NCBI GenBank assembly: GCA_028564675.1
Contig: JAOVVO010000183.1
Location: 1-64,000, forward strand
DNA length: 64,000 nucleotides
DNA from: Onchocerca lupi
Taxonomy: Eukaryota; Nematoda; Chromadorea; Rhabditida; Onchocercidae
Direction of reading: 5' to 3'
The position numbers were made by a program, and so were the translations under genes. Position 1 is the first letter of the stretch. Each line of letters starts with the position of its first letter. Shown in pieces: positions 1 to 13,316 of this stretch. The notes under the pieces were generated by a model, which worked only from the letters and a program-made list of their open reading frames with translations, ran no database searches and was not told the DNA's origin.

Positions 1-1443
1 TATATATATTTTATTTATCACACCTGTGACAGGAATATTTACAATATGAATAAAACAAATAATCCAAATAATCTGTATAGAAGAATTTATTAATATTCTC
101 AGGATATGTGGACATTCCTACATCTTCCATTGCTATTAGAGCTTATAAGCAGCTTATGAAATGTTAAAATGTCAATTCTCAGAAACGTGCAACGTATGAG
201 AATTTCGATTTTATCCTTATCCTCATGACCGATCTTTATATAACTGGCGTGAATCTCCACCCAATTTCAAATCCAAGGATGATCCATATATAAAATGTGA
301 ACTTCCGAGCATCATCAGTATTAAGCAGCAACATTGGGAGAATCAGCATGAATGGTTTTTTCTACTTTGGGATCGCAGTCCTTTCAAGTCAGTTCTTATT
401 ATATCAGTGTTTTCGACCAGATCAATTCTTTCAACATCATTATCAGTGGCAAATCCCAATCCAATATTAAAGCGATTTCAATGACAGAACAAGCGACAAT
501 TTAGAAGACCACTGTTAGTATCTTTTACATTTACCGTGCATTATTCGTTTACTGTTTACTATTTCATTGCACGATATTGTGAATAATATCGAATAAAGTC
601 TATTTCTAACCTAGCAGAGTCGCAGTAGCAAGTAGCAATGTGTATATATATATATTTTTTTTTTCAAACAATTAATAGATTGCCTATCTGATTTCTAATA
701 TTAGGTCATGTCTTGCTTTGCATCTTTGTCGTAAGTGTTCGCTGTTCATTTTGACACAGGGTTTCAAGTTCTTCACCGATTGATTTGACGGACATCCTTT
801 GCATATTCAAAAAACTACGATGGGCAGACTGTACACCGTACATTCTAATCAAAATGAATGCTTCTTCCTTCGCATGTGTTGATAAATGTGCCCAGCCGCC
901 TGCCCTCCTTTATCTCCAACAAAGTTATTGGAGAAATGCACATGGCTGAAGATATTCTCCATTGAATATGCAAAGAAAATTCAAATATAAACATGGATTT
1001 CGCAGCAGAAATTTACAATGAAGTGTTGATAAAGATTGAAGATTTGTGCTTGGAAAAAAGTTCTCAATCAATTGGAAATGTCATACCAAGTTGATCTGCT
1101 GCTGCTTCGTTCAATGTAGAATTGCATCGTGAACAAAATTAACACACGGATGATTTTTTGTTATATGCGCAATCAGTTATTCCTAAGCTAACGCTTGAAC
1201 AAAGACATTTACGATCAAATGATGCAAATTGTTAATAACAGGATTTTTAGATGCATCAGAAGGAACTGATAAAACATTTCTAATTAAATTGATTCTGACA
1301 GCAATTCGATCCCGAAATGACATAGCCTTAGTTCTTGCATCGCCCGAATAGCTGCAACATTGTGACTAGGTGAAAAAATTGTTCATTCCACTTTGGGATT
1401 GCCACTGAACGTAAGATATCCTCATTCCTGGCATTCATATGAA
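1..1443 (+). mobile_element. Decayed non-autonomous Helitron, helicase remnant (copy 1, cut by the window edge)
   Basis: The plus strand matches the minus strand of 60540-62165 almost throughout, so this is an inverted second copy of the same element. Around 810-960 the frame resembles the Helitron PIF1-type helicase stretch (tcatcgtgcat-like VHPNQ.ECFFL motif in copy 2). Near 1235-1290 a Walker A-like stretch reads FLDASEGTDKTFLIK, with the usual GTGKT altered to GTDKT. Stop codons and frameshifts are frequent, so no intact protein is made. After about 1380 the sequence jumps directly to the stretch preceding the C-terminal LIPRI motif, omitting the central helicase motifs, exactly as in copy 2. 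Similarity ends at about 1443. The Rep (HUH) nuclease domain is not visible. The 5' terminus lies at or before base 1. Confidence 0.8.
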
Positions 1444-2521
1444 ATGTAGAAGATGGCTTACGTTTTATTTCCTTTGCTGATTATTATATAAAATTTAAAA
1501 ACACAGGTTAATCAATTGCTCAAAAATTTCCCAGATTTTAAGTGATAGCTGATTGTGCAAATATCTGAAGATTCTAAGATTATTCATATTGAAATTTTCC
1601 CACTGCCAACTATTTGAAAATACAAGAAATTGTTTGCGAATTATAATTTATTGCATTAATTCGGCACCAATGTGATGTGCGGAAATTGATACATTGTTCT
1701 GTTTTGTTATGCTGAACTCGGGATAATCTGGTATGATATTACTGCATGAAACCCGAGAAACTGAGATTTTCCGGTGAGTGAAGCAACAAAGGTTCCAACG
1801 ATATTGTATGAAAGCGAATGACGAAGAACATTTAATCGTAGAATATTTTCTGAAACAACTTCACAACTAATCAAATATTTAATCGACATGCATTTAATGA
1901 GTGGAGTGAAAATTCTATTAAATATCTTTCGTCCTGTTCGAATTCCATTGCATTTAAATTGAAAAATGCTGCAATAATTCTTCGCACTATCTGCATACTT
2001 TGTGAAGAAGCGAAAATCTTGCTTTACATCTTCCTGTTTAACGGAGAACATTTAAAGGGTATTTTATCGAGTAATGTGAACGGAAAAATAAATCATAAAA
2101 AAATGACATGTAATGAGATTCTTTCTTGGATGTATATATGTGTGTGCGCGTATGTATCCAGAGAGAATAATTAAGGCACTAATCCTAAATATTTAGCACA
2201 ACTTTATGTAGTTATCTTTGCCTCTTTTGATGATCTTGCACTTATTTTTCCCATTTTTAATGATTCAAAGTAACATGAAAGGTAGAGAAATAATGTCCGG
2301 AAAATTCCTGATAAATATTCGAGATTCGGAAAGAGATTCGAAATACAACTTCCATATTTCTTAAAAGAAACATTCAAGACGGTGTATTTCGGTCTATTTC
2401 ATCATCGCCATCGTCAATAATATTCAGTAATGTACAAAAAACCAGATGAAAACTATTTTAAGTAACACAAAATTATTGGAAGAATGAGAGGAAAAAAGAG
2501 AAACAAATAAAAAAAAAAAAA
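1444..2521. other. Unassigned sequence between Helitron copy 1 and dlc-1
   Basis: I recognise no gene here. The minus strand has an open frame of 114 codons at 1707-2051 with no similarity I can name. A short TG/TA run sits at 2130-2152. From about 2170 to 2520 the sequence is A-rich and is probably the dlc-1 3' UTR and flank, since dlc-1 ends at 2522 on the minus strand. Confidence 0.4.
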
Positions 2522-3381
2522 TTAGCCACTCTTAAACAAAAGTATTGCTACTTGGCCCAAATAAAAGTAGATGAAGTGCTTTGTTTCATGCGTAACGTAT
2601 GACCCGAAATTTCGTCCAACAATACAGTGCCATGTCGGGTTGTACTTCTTATCAAATTCTTTCTTTATATACGCTGCTATATCCTTCTCGATATTATACC
2701 TGAAAGATTACTAAATGCTGCAAAAAAAGGATGTTATATGTAATAAATACATAGTGTAACATAAAAAAGTGAAACAAAATCTTCAAAACAATATTTCGTA
2801 CAAATCCGCTACTACCAACAACGAATGTTTTCGTAAAAATTAATTGAAAATATTTAATTTATATCACACTTTAATACCACAATGTACATTAAGGAACATT
2901 CCATATAATAATAATATTTTTAAATATTAAAAAGAAATTTAAAAAGTTTCTTTTTAATTTCAGTGAGATGGATTATTTACTCAGAAGTATTTTTTGTACC
3001 ATCCCAAATATATTATCCAGCTTGAAAAATACAAAATTTTGAAATGTTTATCTTCAAAAAATTATTTATAATGGAAGATTCATTGTAGGTTGCGCAAAAA
3101 TTAAAGTGGATTAAGTTTAATTGATATGAGACTTCGAAATTTGCAAACCTTCGGCCAAATCAAACTTTCTCTAATCATAATTTCTAACCCTTGACCCAAA
3201 TCTTAGAAATGATTTAATTTTCCATCTAATCCACTCTTCTTAGAACCGAAATAATTAAATTAATATTGAAAATTAAGAAAATAGCAAACTTCTCTAAAGC
3301 CTGTGTTGCGCAATCAATAGCATCTTGCTGCATGTCTTCCGACATATCAGCATTTTTGATCACTGCCTTCCTGTCGGTCAT
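2522..3381 (-). CDS. dlc-1: Dynein light chain LC8-type (DYNLL/DLC-1)
   Basis: LC8 is a small dimeric hub protein of cytoplasmic dynein and many other complexes. It grips short TQT-type peptides of its partners. Two exons are seen: 3381-3290 (ATG at 3379-3381) and 2699-2522 (stop TAA at 2522-2524), separated by a 589-base intron. They sum to 270 bases, or 89 residues, exactly the family length. The protein begins MTDRKAVIKNADMSEDMQQD. It then carries the near-invariant LC8 core, including YNIEKDIAAYIKKEF, WHCIVGRNFGSYVTHETKHF and the ending YFYLGQVAILLFKSG. The split codon AA|G at the junction restores Lys. The exons are short and easily missed by simple ORF searches, but sequence identity with animal LC8 makes this secure. 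Confidence 0.96.
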
Positions 3382-4379
3382 TTCTTCTTGCTATCTTCTG
3401 CACCACCGAAATTATCTGTTCGAAGTTGTCGCAAATAAATTGCGGAGTTCTGAAAATTCGAAACAATGATCCGAATTACAAACATGCGAGCCAAACAGAA
3501 CAAAAAAAATAAATAAAAGAAATTTTAAAACCACTTCATCTTCCCTTTTCATTTAATATGGTACCATCCTACAGATGCCAATTTTTTGTCAGTATTCGTT
3601 GCACTATTTCCCTTACCAACTTTTTTTATTCTAGAACTCTCACTGTGAATAGAGAGAGTAGCAAAAATAAAAGAAGTTTTCCCGCCTTCCCGCCAGAACA
3701 TGACATAATTGCCCCCTAAACTCTGACCTTTTGGGTAGTCTTATTGAACGGCGCATTTTGAGAGGTGAAGAATGGTATGGGTAAAATAAACATTTGACGA
3801 GCTATACAGAAGTGATAACAGGCTCAATTTAAAATTGAAGATGATATGTACTATACATGCAATCAAGAGTGTTATAAGACTTTTATCATTTACAGTATCA
3901 ATACAATTAGTTGATAAGCAGTAAAAAAAAAAATGGAACATAAAAATTCCTCATTCACTAGTTTAGTACATTCTATTTCAATAGATTATGTTACACTTAG
4001 ATGATAAGACGATTTCAAGTCATACTAGCAAAAAAAGTGATTCCAAATTACTCAAGCATGATATTATTTCAGACTGTATTCGCATGAAATATAATTTTAA
4101 GTTATACTAGTATAAAATAATTTCGAATCGAAAGGTGGATTGTATTTTTCTAGAAAATCTAAACTATAATCTAAAACATCACTATAATACTAAAAACAAT
4201 ATATATAACAAATGATTGAGAGAAAAGAAAAAAAGTAATTAATGTATAAGTAATTAACAGTAATTAATCTAATATAATATAGTTGACCTGATATTACAAA
4301 ATCTAAATAACCTGAAATGCTAATATTTCGAAGAATTTAAATAGCAATTAGGCAACCAACAGAGCGACAGACAGACAGA

Positions 4380-4425
4380 TATGCACACGCATAGACACAC
4401 ACACACATGCACACTTCACACCACA
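4380..4425. repeat. CA-rich microsatellite
   Basis: A run of ACAGACAGAC followed by CACACACACACA-type sequence with interruptions, in the spacer between dlc-1 and arx-4. Confidence 0.7.
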
Positions 4426-4800
4426 ACAGACCTTCAACTAATCTATCTCACATGCCTTTTGGTCGGCTAAAGCGCTAACAGTTGGAATGATAGCCAATCA
4501 GATTGCTAGTTGCTTAGCAATGGCTCCTCATAGCAGCATCCCATAGCGGCATCCCATTGCTATGTGCACAGACGAACAGACATTCCATTCACATGTATAG
4601 AGTATGCACGTATACAAATACACACATACATACACCTGCACAAACTGTTACACAGAAATAAAATGATAAGCTGGTAGTGCATTGAAACGAGCACGTATAA
4701 CGTACGTGAAAGAGTGCGCTATTTATCACTTGATGAATGGATGCATTTGCACTTGCAATCTTTTGGTAGACAAATTTGAAGGGGGATTTTCTTGACAAAA

Positions 4801-5010
4801 AAGCATCAGAGAATCTAGAAAGATAGCATCTAGAATTGCATCTTTTCTGTTACATCACGTATCACGTATCACGTGTCTTACACCACATCTTATTGCATAA
4901 TGATTTTATGCAGCATCTGAGAATTTAGAAATATTCAGATATAGAGCATCTAAAATTGCGTCATTTCTGTTACATCACGTACAATTATCACGTCTGTTTT
5001 ATAATTAGTG
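4801..5010. repeat. Imperfect tandem duplication, unit about 110 bases
   Basis: Two adjacent units share the order GCATC.GAGAAT.TAGAAA, AGCATCTA.AATTGC.TC.TTTCTG, then TTACATCACGTA. Unit 1 is about 4804-4870 with extra TATCACG repeats after it. Unit 2 is about 4912-4982. No coding potential is seen. Confidence 0.75.
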
Positions 5011-5519
5011 ACTTTATGCTCCTGATAAAAGGTATGATGTTGAGGAATTTGTAAGATTTGATTCAGACAGAATACTACGGCATTTATATTTAAGATTTTA
5101 CATTTAAGAGTAATTAGCATTTATTCATTGTATTTCATTTCTTTGGTTTTGCAAATCTAATTTCATCCGATTTCTACTATGGCAATCCTAGTTTTACTCT
5201 ATCCTGGAATATTACAAAAGAAAAAAAAAATAAAAGAAAGCATTGTCCGGATTACCATCATATTATATGCCTTTCTCAAGCTGAAATGAATAGTCATATT
5301 TTTCCTGCAGAAAATTTTCAATAAGACAGAAATCTTTAAAGAGAAATTCTCCATCACCGGCATTAATTACTCTTGGAAATTTTCTTATCTTTTTGAATAC
5401 GTCACAAAGGGAATGACGAAAAAATTATTTGTTTGCGGCAGAAAGGAATCTTTTTTTTTGTAAAAAATTTTATTGATTAATGGAAGAATGGTTCTTCGTC
5501 ACAAATCAGAAAATAGAAC

Positions 5520-5740
5520 TTTTTGCTGCTATTCCTGCATCGGCGTAAGAAATCGAATTTGAACTTTAACTTGAACACTCTGTTTCAGAATCCGGACTTT
5601 TTAAATCTTTTCGGAGCTCCTTCTCCTTATCTGATCTCCAATGTGTTGCTTCATGACTGATCGACCTCAATTTGTTTATCTCTCAATTGGAGCGTTTTGA
5701 CGGTAAACATGTTTGTTCTTTTGAAACTAACTATCTTCGT
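5520..5740. mobile_element. Possible Helitron-derived fragment
   Basis: The stretch 5674-5735 resembles 60170-60240 of Helitron copy 2. Both have GTTTATCT.T.AAT, then GTTTTG.CGGT.AACATG, then TTTGAAACTA, and both have GCT.TTCCTGCATCG upstream. It looks like a remnant of the element's region downstream of the helicase. No ends are seen. Confidence 0.45.
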
Positions 5741-6433
5741 GCTAAAGGTCATTTTAACATTCATTGTTTACCATAATTATATCTCTCAAATTTTTCCGAC
5801 AGGGAATCATATTTCACAAGCTATTTTTGTCATTTTGCACTGTTTGACAACAAAGTGAAGTTGTAATTTATTAATTTTAATTAAATGAAGATATTTCATC
5901 ATTCCCCTTTATACCTTTACAAAGTCTTTGCTCATTGTTTTATAAGGAAAACTGGTCATTTTTGACCTTCTATAACGTTACCCGTGAAACAATAATGATA
6001 ATAAAACTTTAAAGTTCATTAAGATTATCAAAAACACAGAGTTTTCGGGAAAAAAAAAATGAAATGAAACACAGAGTTTGTGCTCTTCATATCTTACAAT
6101 ATTATTGCCATCAAAGGAGCTTAAAAATATTACATTCATATCTAAATAGCAATAAATATGTTTGTCAAAATGAAATGTATTTTCGCAGATTATACGATCT
6201 TCTAAACTGGCTGGAAACTGCGCCCTCTGAAATATTTTTCTCTTTGGCTTGAATTATATTTCATTCAAAAATTGAATTTTAAATAACCCCTCCTCCCCCA
6301 AAAAAAAAGTAAAGGACATTAGTACTATAAACTTTTCTGTGCCAAATATTTCGCTTAAACTGCAGTATGCTTCAATTTAGCTCATATTTTTCCCAATAAT
6401 ATTCATTCCACTTTTTTCTCGTTGATACCAGTT

Positions 6434-9400
6434 TTAGAAAAATGAGAAATAAAATACATACGAAAATGTTTTTTTTTCTACACGCCCTTCTGGTCGTGCT
6501 CGGTTCAAGATTTTTAAGAAGTCATTTGTTTTGGCCCGCATTCTTGAGTGCATATACGCCTGAAATTATTAGCTAAACACATGGTCTTAATCTAACTTTA
6601 TGAGTTTCACTTTCTTTGGAAAGCGCTCGGTTGAATAGTTTATGTTGTTCATATGGATACAAAAATACAAACATATTCCATGATCTGAATGTACTGAAAG
6701 ATAAATATTTCTGAAAAATCAGAATTCATTAAATCATGCATTAAGCTAGGTTGAGATTCAGATTCGCCATTGTCGATATATATGTATAAGCTCCAATCAT
6801 CAAAAACTACTTAACAGAATATTTTTTAGAAAGATTTTCCAAAAGTTTACCTTCTGTGTCTCTAAGCAATATGGCATATAGTGTTCACAGTCGGAAAGAT
6901 GAATTTTGGGAAATTTTTTAGCAAAGTTTTGAAGGAATAATCTATTCTGCTAAAGATACAATTCTTCAAATTTAATTCGATTCTTCGAATTAAATTTATT
7001 TACTGACCTTCGAACATTTGATGTGATAGTGAAGATAATCACGAAATGTATGTATCAAATTGATTGTATTATCACGTGCTTGCGCATTTGTGTGCCGAGG
7101 AAATAACACTAAAAAAGTCAACATCATTTCCAATTACTAATAAAACTCTGAAAAATTGACATGACAATTTAGCAATTAATAAGCAGTAATGCCTCTGTTC
7201 CTCTTTATTCTTTCCACTACTCTTCTAGTAACAATGATAGGTCACTTGTTTTCCATCGTCACTTAATTTTCATTTTATATATCTTTATATGCATAAAATC
7301 CTGAAATAAATGAGAAAATAAAAACTTACCGAAAGTAATATAACCAACATTATCGCCAACACGCGCATCGGGACAGTCGCGCAATTCAAGTGGTGGCTCA
7401 CCGACTGTATAAAGTACTGCAGGTGATGTCTGTGATGCTTTCCGCCCTTCTCGGAATTCCTTCAAAAACAAATTTTTCCAATTAATTTTCGAGATGCTCA
7501 AAAAAATTTATGAGAAAAATGCTTGACTCATGTGACCTAAATTATATCCGGTGCGAGTAGTTTCCAAAAAGTTTCGCCTGCTAATCCACAATGACACTTT
7601 AATGTTTACAATAATCAGATCATTATACAGCAAAATCTTATTCTTTTGAAATCTTGTCATCCTCTCCACTCAAGCACTCGATCAACTATGATCTTGAAAA
7701 ATTACTCACACAATTTTAAAACAATATAGATGTGAAGCGGAAAAATTTTATACAATCCAGTAATGAAAGCAAACCTGTAAAAATAGTTTTCCAATGATTA
7801 CGTCATCTGGATCACGAAAAATTGTACTAAATATAACAGTGACTCGATCAGCTTTTGTTTCTACGTATCTGAAATCATATCAATTCTGCCATAGCATTCG
7901 CCCGAAAAAAAATTTGCTGTGAGTTCTTCTAGGAATGCTGAATGATTGCAAAATGTATGTAACTGATGGAGATGAAACGGTTATTAAATTTTATAATAGT
8001 TTGAATACCAAGTATCTCGGTAAAAAAAAGTTATTTGTTGAAAAGTTTAGCAATATTCAAAATATTGTCCTGAGATGAAATCAACATGAGAAGTGATGGA
8101 AATTGACTCATTCTTCAAGCTGCGCTTCCGAAAGTGCATATGGCTGACCCATTCCTGTCACCTTATCACAGAACTCAGTTCGAAGATTAAACCTAGTGTC
8201 ACAAGATTGGTATAAAGCAACAGAAGGCTATCAAAAAAATAAGACTTGTTTGCAACATCCATTGAAAAAAATATAGGAGAGGTCAATATCGAAAAAAAAT
8301 CTGTAATAATTTCAACATGTAATGTGTATTTCAAGAGACTACCAATTAATACCTCAAGTGCTAAATATCATAGACCAATTCATGATTCATAGTAACTATC
8401 ACATAATCACTTGAATCCTCTTAAATTTCTCATTTCCAATTCTATCTCAAGTTATATTGGAGATGAAAATATGATAGTCAAGAACAAATTTTCAAAAGTA
8501 TTCAAAAAATTACAAAGTTTCGTCATCCCGGTAATGGATTACAGCTCTTTTTGCGCCAATTTCACCTTGTGATTGGAAATTGAAATATTTTTCGAAAACA
8601 GATGCAAAACAATTTCGTTTTAAATGTGAAGCTTGATTAACAATCGTCGAATAATCAGTTGGCAGTTCATTTAAATTGTAGGAGAGGGAAACATTATAAC
8701 CTGACTCCGGTGTTGCACATAGATATTTACCATATTCACGACGTAACAACTAAAACAACAGATGTACATTACAACAAGATTAACTTTCAAGTTAACAGAA
8801 ACTAATACTTTTGTTTAATTTGCAACATTTTTAAAATGAGTCCTCTACATTACAAAACTTCCTAGATTATTATAATTCGTTCATCCTATTTCAAAATCAT
8901 ATTAAATTGCACTTTAAGTATTTTAATTTCTGAAAGAAATCCTGTAATACCAGAGAAAAAGTAATAAAAACAAAAGAAAAAAGCATACTTCATCAGCTCC
9001 ATGCTCTTGTAGTTCTTTGTAAAATTTCAATGATATGCTAAGCTGAAAAAAAAAAGATGTGAAGATATACTAGAAAAAAAAAAAGGATTATTACTTAGTT
9101 ACAAATTTAATATCTGCCATCATCCGTGACAATCATATTCCGGCAAGCGAATGGAAATGTCAAGTTTGAGATGCTTGAGTTCATCTGACACTTCAAAAGT
9201 ATGTTTAAATTTCGATAGAAATTTAAAAATAAATAAAAACAAACCATAATTATGGCACGATCACCATCAGGATTTGATATATGATAAACGACACCATCGA
9301 AATCAGCGAACCTCACATCTACTTTTTCCAATTTATTCCTTAAAAAAGAGATGTTAGAAACAAGGAAGGAGTTTTCTAGTTCCTTTCTTGGTTACAGAGT

Positions 9401-10131
9401 AATGGGAAATAAATAACAGTACATAATAAACTTTCTACAATAAATGATAAACAAATATATCACCAAGACAATTTACCACTTATCTTCATTATGTGGACTG
9501 AAAAAGAATAATGATGACCTCTCAAGTTAAAAAAAAAAATAAGAAAATCCAAAGACTTCTGATTAACTCTTAAAAAGACAGCTTTTTTTTTTTCTCCAAA
9601 ACCGATGACAACTGCATAATGGTACATGATCATATGCGTATAATAATGAATGAAAATGAAGAGCATGCGAAGTGTAAAACGAAAAAAAATGAACAAACGA
9701 GCAAAATAATAAATTAAATATGCATATTACGAAAATAAACAAGGTAAAAAAGTAGACAAGCAGAAAAACAAATAAGATAGACGAATAGGTAAGAAAGCAA
9801 GCAAACTAATAAGACAAAAAATAATAGTAGATAGACAGATGAATAAAAATAGCGAATAAAGGATAAATATAAAAATAAAATAAGTAAGCAAGGAGAAAAA
9901 TAAATATAAAATGATCAAGAAAGAGGTTAACAAAGAGAAGAAAAAAATAATTTCAATAAATAGGAAATCAAATAAACAGGACAAAGCAATATATAAGTAA
10001 AGTGAAAAAACTAAGTGAATGAACAAAGTGATATAAATTTATGTTGTGAGTTCTTACCCTTGTTTAGCAGTACAGAATTTAAGGTCCAAAACTTCAGTAA
10101 TAATCCGATTGTTCTGTTCAAGAATTATCAT
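6434..10131 (-). CDS. arx-4: Arp2/3 complex subunit 2 (ARPC2, p34-Arc)
   Basis: ARPC2 forms the structural core of the Arp2/3 complex with ARPC4 and contacts the mother filament during branched actin nucleation. Eight exons on the minus strand: 10131-10058, 9338-9245, 9042-8989, 8749-8514, 7868-7775, 7459-7330, 7108-7008 and 6559-6434. They sum to 909 bases, giving 302 residues against about 300 in the human protein. Conserved blocks in order include FADFDGVVYHISNPDGD, SISLKFYKELQEHGADE, LKRNCFASVFEKYF, AVIHYRDDET, VGDNVGYITF and NTINLIHTFRDYLHYHIKCS. Every split codon restores the expected residue. An acceptor-like CTTTTTAG ends three bases before the ATG, suggesting spliced-leader trans-splicing. 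The last residues after RVEKKTFS are divergent, and a further 3' splice there cannot be excluded. Confidence 0.95.
9690..10015 (+). repeat. Purine-rich, T-poor low-complexity tract inside arx-4 intron 1
   Basis: On the plus strand this stretch is dominated by A and G with very few T, built from degenerate 4-base words such as AAGC, AATA, AGAC and AAGA. It looks like a decayed tetranucleotide repeat. On the arx-4 sense strand it is pyrimidine-rich. It gives a spurious open frame of about 100 codons. Confidence 0.6.
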
Positions 10132-13100
10132 CGCCTAAAAAGCATAGTAAATTTCAAGTTTAAACAAATCACATATAAAAGAAAATCACACAGAACGACG
10201 CAAAACGGATGAAAAAACCGGAAAAAGAGTAATCTCCAACGAAGACGAAACAAGTCAAAATTGAAATTAACCGTTTAATCTCTTGACTGAAATTGCGCAG
10301 CCCGTTAAATTCTTTCGCTCCGTTGATTTACATTACCAATGGAAAGAGTTTTCTCAGGAATTTCGGATGAAAAGTGGGAGGAAGGATTTTTAGTTGATCC
10401 TGGGTACTGGTTGGGATATGTTCTTTGGTTCTGGTTTTCGGAAGTGAATGTCGGAAACGTATTTCATCTAAACTTGTTGGTTTCTTAAAATTGTTATGGT
10501 TTAATTATCATCATTTGTTTGATCCGTGAAATTGATATTATTTCCAATCATATTTTATACAGCTAAATTAGAAACAAATAACTTGCATTAGTTATGTCAT
10601 TCTGACCAATATTAGCTTATATTATTTGATATTTTGATAAATGATTTCAAATTATGCATTTATCGAAGCTTATTGTCAATGAACAATTGTATATGTCCTG
10701 ATATGATGCATGTATTCTGATCAGAATTAATTTTTATAATCTCATCATTCGAGTGATGAATTTTAAATTCTGATTTGTATAATTTCATTATTCGGGTAAT
10801 ATGTTTAAATTTTAAATTTCACGAAATTATTAGCTTAAGAAATAATTTGTTGAATATACTTTTTTTTTATTTCTGATTGTGAACATTCTATATATCCCAC
10901 AATATTCAGATTGATTATTTGGTAGCTTATCCAGATGTAACACATATGTCAACAAATTTTTCGTAATACAGTTCTCTTGCTATCGTTAATGACTAATTTT
11001 TGTTTCATCGTCTACCAGCATACTTAGCATCATTTTTAGCATCCTTGAAACATTTATAAGGTAGATTAATTTGAAATTGAACTTGAAAATTAAATGTATT
11101 AATTAACTCAGCATACTGATGCTAAATTAATTTAGCTTCATTCCTTCGATTTTGAATGTGCATATATATGTTTGCATGTATATATATATATGTATGTGTG
11201 TGTATGTGTGGATGTGTATGTTGTGTGTAATGATATAGAGAGTGATACGAGTTCGTTACATCTAAGCCATTATTTTAGTATCGAGCAGCTGCTACTGATT
11301 GGATGAACAGTAAAATGGATTATCTGATCTATGTCGAATCAATCAAATCCGTGCAGACCCGTACATACACACCCACTAAATATGTGGTATATTTGCCGAT
11401 TTCGAAACTATTTTTCATTTGCTATTTGCAGATTTGAAGGTCTTGACATTTCTGATATTAACTTGTCTCTGTTGCTTTCATATTTTCCATCACTTCATAT
11501 TTTGATCTTATCAATGGTTATCTCGTCACTGGCAAATTTTATCAACGATTATATCTTGTAATATGGCAAATTAAATAATTATATAGTAATAGTAATAGTA
11601 GTCGGAGAAAACTTGTGTTCAAGATAGCGATATCTTGCATTCTTGCATAATGATACAAATGATATGTATATATGAAATATATATATATATCTTTGAAATT
11701 TTTAAATTTAATTTTATTTGATTGGTATAGAGAAGAGAACAAAAAACATGTCAACTATCTACTTTCATTACAAATTGAAATATGTTGAATTTAAACAAAA
11801 TTCTCAAGGGGGATTTTAATGAATGAATTGAAAGAATGATAGCGATTCGCGATTTAATGGACTTTTATGATTTATTTTAGTGAAAATTTTCTTTTCCTTT
11901 TATCATTTCTTTTCTTTTCATTTCAGTTATAATACAAATTTTGAGATGAACAAAATTTATGAGTTTATTATAAAAATTATTGCAAATTTCAGAATTTTTC
12001 CCATCCTTTATTTTTAAATTTTCAAAGTTTTTCAATACGATCGGAATTTCATAAAAATCCAGAAGATCTAAACTTACAATTTATAATATTGACAATGAAT
12101 GTTATAGGATAAAACTTGAAATTGTGGAGCTTTTTTCTAAATTGAAATAACAAAAAGCTACAAATAACTTAGCTAAATAATTTAAAAAACGAAAAGAAAC
12201 ATTGAGAAAAATTAAAAATGTAAAATTATGATTAAATTTCAAACATCTATATTTTACTGCATATTAGTATATCTTTATTGTCGCATCTGAATTTTATTTT
12301 TTCGTTTAAACATTCATTTAAGAAATATTTAGTTTTAAATATTAATATGCTGTGAAATTTAGATGCTTAAAATTTATTTTTTATTTCATGTGTCCAATGT
12401 CTGTGTTTTCTTTCTTTTTTGATAAGTTAAATTAATTTAAATCATTAAATGATCTCAATCATCTGCTATGATCATAAGTTGAATATGTCGGTTATATATG
12501 CACCAATAAAAAGGTAATTCTTATTATTTGTCATATCTTCAACTTTTTGAATTAAGAATTTAACAACTTAACATATCATCATAATTTGAGGATTTAGCAA
12601 CTTGGCATATCATAATTACATAATTTGGCATGATTCTAATTAAGTCTTTCGCTTTTAAAAAAGAAATGGCCTCGACTATGTTCATGCTGTCATGGAGTAT
12701 TTATTATATAATATCGACCAACGAGTTCAGTCAAAATATTTCCCACTAGCTGATTGATTTATATGTTGATTGAAAATCTTATCATTAAAATACAGGATCA
12801 TCACATTTTGTTCTCTTTCTTTCTCTTTCTCATTTCAAATATTAATAATAATTGTTTCATATTTTATTTTAAAATTTTTTTATTGAAATTCCGACTCATT
12901 TATTGATTGATTCAGTAATATTCATATTTAATATATTACAGAAGCTGCAAGTACAGAATTGTTTCATTCATGTGAAATATTAGTAATATTATTAAATAAC
13001 AGAATATTGTCATTTTGATAATTTAAATTAAATGCAAAGTTTATGTTGTTAAAAAATTATGGTAAGAGAAATTGATAAAAATTTATAAAAAATATAAATT

Positions 13101-13316
13101 GCAGAGATAAAGAATAGGCATTTTTTTGATTTCATAAAAATTCAATTACTTACAACCTTTAAAATGAAAATATAAATATAATCGCATATTTCTATGTTTC
13201 TTACACGATTATATCATGCATTATTATTATGTATTTTTTGTCGTTGTAAAAATTTATATTGGAAATTTAATTTTTATTTAAGGTACCCATCTTGTAATTA
13301 GCCGACTTTGAGAAGA
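10132..13316. other. Intergenic region between divergent arx-4 and SLC6 genes
   Basis: The two flanking genes are transcribed away from each other, so both promoters should lie here. I see no coding similarity. A TG/TA microsatellite sits at about 11160-11225. The 10200-10470 part is less A+T-rich than the rest and lies just upstream of the arx-4 start. The remainder is A+T-rich and without recognisable features. Confidence 0.5.
11160..11225. repeat. TA/TG microsatellite
   Basis: Consists of CATATATATG, TATATATATA and interrupted GTGTGTATGTGTG runs in the arx-4/SLC6 spacer. Confidence 0.7.

Larger units (their letters stand above)
3382..6433. other. Intergenic region upstream of dlc-1 and downstream of arx-4
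   Basis: No gene is recognised. It presumably contains the dlc-1 promoter (just right of 3381) and the arx-4 3' end. A CA-rich microsatellite lies at about 4380-4425. A roughly 110-base imperfect tandem duplication lies at 4801-5010. Sequence similar to the Helitron 3' part lies at about 5520-5740. The rest is A+T-rich. Confidence 0.5.

Noticed and set aside
7259..7330. Extension of an arx-4 exon into MHIKIYKMKIK
   Set aside because: A clear donor at 7330|7329 and the true next exon at 7108-7008 with family-conserved sequence show this is intron.
9727..10026. 99-codon minus-strand frame
   Set aside because: It lies in the purine-rich low-complexity tract of arx-4 intron 1; composition is mostly F, L, S and I.
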